A DNA stretch of 5,385 nucleotides, taken from the NCBI GenBank assembly GCA_030610725.1, contig JAUWRE010000089.1, forward strand, positions 1 through 5,385. Direction: 5' to 3'. Shown here piece by piece: positions 4,411 through 5,385 of the stretch. The DNA is from Candidatus Aerophobota bacterium. Lineage in GTDB: Bacteria > Aerophobota > Aerophobia > Aerophobales > AE-B3A. A program made the position numbers and the translations under genes. Below the pieces are notes generated by a model that made no database searches, was not told the origin of the DNA, and saw nothing but the letters and a program-made list of their open reading frames with translations. Each line of letters begins with the position of its first letter. The stretch's first letter is position 1.

Positions 4411-5385
4411 TCAAATAACGAATATCACTTTGTTGAAAAACTCCTCTCCTTTATACATCATTTGAAAAGCTTCTTTAGCCTGCTTGAGTTCAAACCTATG
4501 AGTAATCAAGGGTTTAACTCTTAACTTTCCCACTTTGATGAAATGAAGAGTGGCTGCCCATTCATTCTTAGGAAGCTCAGTAAAGCGAGAGTTCCAGGTG
4601 CCATACATAGTCAATTCCTTGCGCAAGATACTTGAAACAAGCTCGTCGGGAAGAGTCACCTCTCCCCTTATGTTTCCCAAAAAGACTACCTTGCCACCTT
4701 TTCTGACTACCTGGATGGATTGTTTAAAGGTGATAGGGTTTCCTGCTGCTTCAATGCTTACATCAGCGCCCCTTTGCCCAGTCTTCTCCAGTATACTTTT
4801 CACTGTATCCTCTTTGCTGGCATTGATAACCTCTGTAAAACCATATTCTCGAGCTACCCTCAATTTCTCCTCTCTTATATCCACTAAATATACATCACCT
4901 GCTCCAAATATCCTCGCCCACTGGGCCAGGATAATACCAATAGTCCCTGTTCCCAGAATAGCTACTTTATCTCCCACCTCTATCCTTGCCTGACGCAAAG
5001 CATGTAGGGCTACTGAGGCAGGCTCAGTTAAGGCTGCCTCTTCAAAGCTCACCCCAGGGGGGATTTTAATTAAGTTTTCCTGGGGAGCTTTTACATATTC
5101 GGCAAAGCCTCCGTTGCACCTGGAGCCCAAATAATCATAATCATCGCATAGATTATACTCGCCTATTTGACAATGAGGACACTTATAACAGGGCAAGAGT
5201 GGAACTACTACCACTCTATCGCCATTCTTAAGATTTACACTGTTAGTCTGCTCTCTAAGGCTTGAGCTCTCTCCTTTTATCTCCGTTACCTCACCAGAGA
5301 GCTCATGTCCAGGAATGAGAGGAAAGGAATAAGTCCCCTTTTCCATAACTCTAGCTATATCTGAGCTACAAATCCCACAAGCCTT
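4411..5385 (-). CDS. Zinc-dependent sugar/polyol dehydrogenase, galactitol-1-phosphate 5-dehydrogenase-like, N-terminus cut by right edge
   Basis: The reading frame stays open through the right edge: bases upstream of the internal ATG at 5346 encode KACGICSSDIARV, the catalytic-cysteine motif of zinc medium-chain dehydrogenases, so that ATG is not the start and about 30 N-terminal residues are missing. Of 324 visible residues, catalytic zinc residues are Cys6, His27, Glu28 and Glu121 (TEP); structural zinc cysteines are 66, 69, 72 and 80. The Rossmann motif GTGTIG is at 145-150 with Asp169 ending the second strand, which indicates NAD. Blocks shared with E. coli GatD as I recall it include VPLLPC (61-66), LGSR and GGFAEY (86-97) and ILRKELT (253-259). 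Compared with GatD, a loop at about residues 37-52 is several residues longer. GatD oxidises galactitol 1-phosphate to tagatose 6-phosphate; the substrate here could be another polyol or sugar alcohol, since no gat transporter genes are visible. It is the first dehydrogenase of the minus-strand run. Confidence 0.88.
   Translation of the reverse strand, partial: KACGICSSDIARVMEKGTYSFPLIPGHELSGEVTEIKGESSSLREQTNSVNLKNGDRVVVVPLLPCYKCPHCQIGEYNLCDDYDYLGSRCNGGFAEYVKAPQENLIKIPPGVSFEEAALTEPASVALHALRQARIEVGDKVAILGTGTIGIILAQWARIFGAGDVYLVDIREEKLRVAREYGFTEVINASKEDTVKSILEKTGQRGADVSIEAAGNPITFKQSIQVVRKGGKVVFLGNIRGEVTLPDELVSSILRKELTMYGTWNSRFTELPKNEWAATLHFIKVGKLRVKPLITHRFELKQAKEAFQMMYKGEEFFNKVIFVI

Noticed and set aside
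4550..4993. 147-codon open frame antisense to the GatD-like gene
   Set aside because: It lies entirely opposite a gene with clear zinc and Rossmann motifs and has no recognisable motif or ribosome binding site. The same holds for the shorter frames antisense to the other genes (805-1089, 1124-1324, 1495-1830, 2440-2700, 2707-2979).
5344..5346. ATG as start of the GatD-like gene
   Set aside because: The frame continues upstream to the window edge and encodes the conserved catalytic-cysteine motif CGICSSD, which must be part of the protein.

Overview
The window looks like an uncultured, probably anaerobic bacterium with a moderately AT-rich genome (roughly 40-45% G+C by eye), strong AAGGAG-type ribosome binding sites, and intergenic DNA filled with short degenerate repeats. 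Nothing in the sequence fixes the taxon. The repeat-filled spacers resemble what is seen in several candidate phyla, but that is an impression, not an assignment.

Layout. Positions 1-113 hold the C-terminal end of a plus-strand membrane protein that enters from the left edge. From about 400 to the right edge everything coding is on the minus strand, so transcription runs from right to left: a zinc-dependent sugar/polyol dehydrogenase of the galactitol-1-phosphate dehydrogenase type (4411-5385, N-terminus cut by the window edge), a second zinc-dependent dehydrogenase of the sorbitol/L-iditol dehydrogenase type (3193-4233), an iron-type alcohol dehydrogenase (1827-2945), and a GltD/NfnB-like NADPH:flavin:iron-sulfur oxidoreductase (421-1812). 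The last two are 14 nt apart and almost certainly co-transcribed. The other spacers are 177 nt (4234-4410) and 247 nt (2946-3192); the 247-nt one carries a plausible sigma-70-type promoter.

How the genes may work together. Three of the four are NAD(P)-dependent alcohol/polyol dehydrogenases from two unrelated families. The fourth is a flavin and Fe-S protein that in relatives moves electrons between NAD(P)H and ferredoxin or feeds glutamate synthesis. A sugar-alcohol or aldehyde/alcohol oxidoreduction module with a redox-balancing partner is a reasonable inference, but the substrates cannot be read from the sequence, and no transporter, kinase or regulator is inside the window.

Non-coding DNA. 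The spacers at 114-420, 2946-3192 and 4234-4410 are full of repeats organised in 7-bp steps (units such as GTATTGC, GTATATC, GTGAATC and NATTCAC), plus copies of a roughly 31-bp element with ends TGTCATTG and CGAAGCAATCT. One array runs in phase for about 14 heptamers, another supplies the stop codon of the GltD-like gene, and an 18-bp word occurs in opposite orientations on the two sides of the three complete genes. These repeats are the most unusual thing here. I see no CRISPR, defence system, rRNA, tRNA or recognisable transposase.
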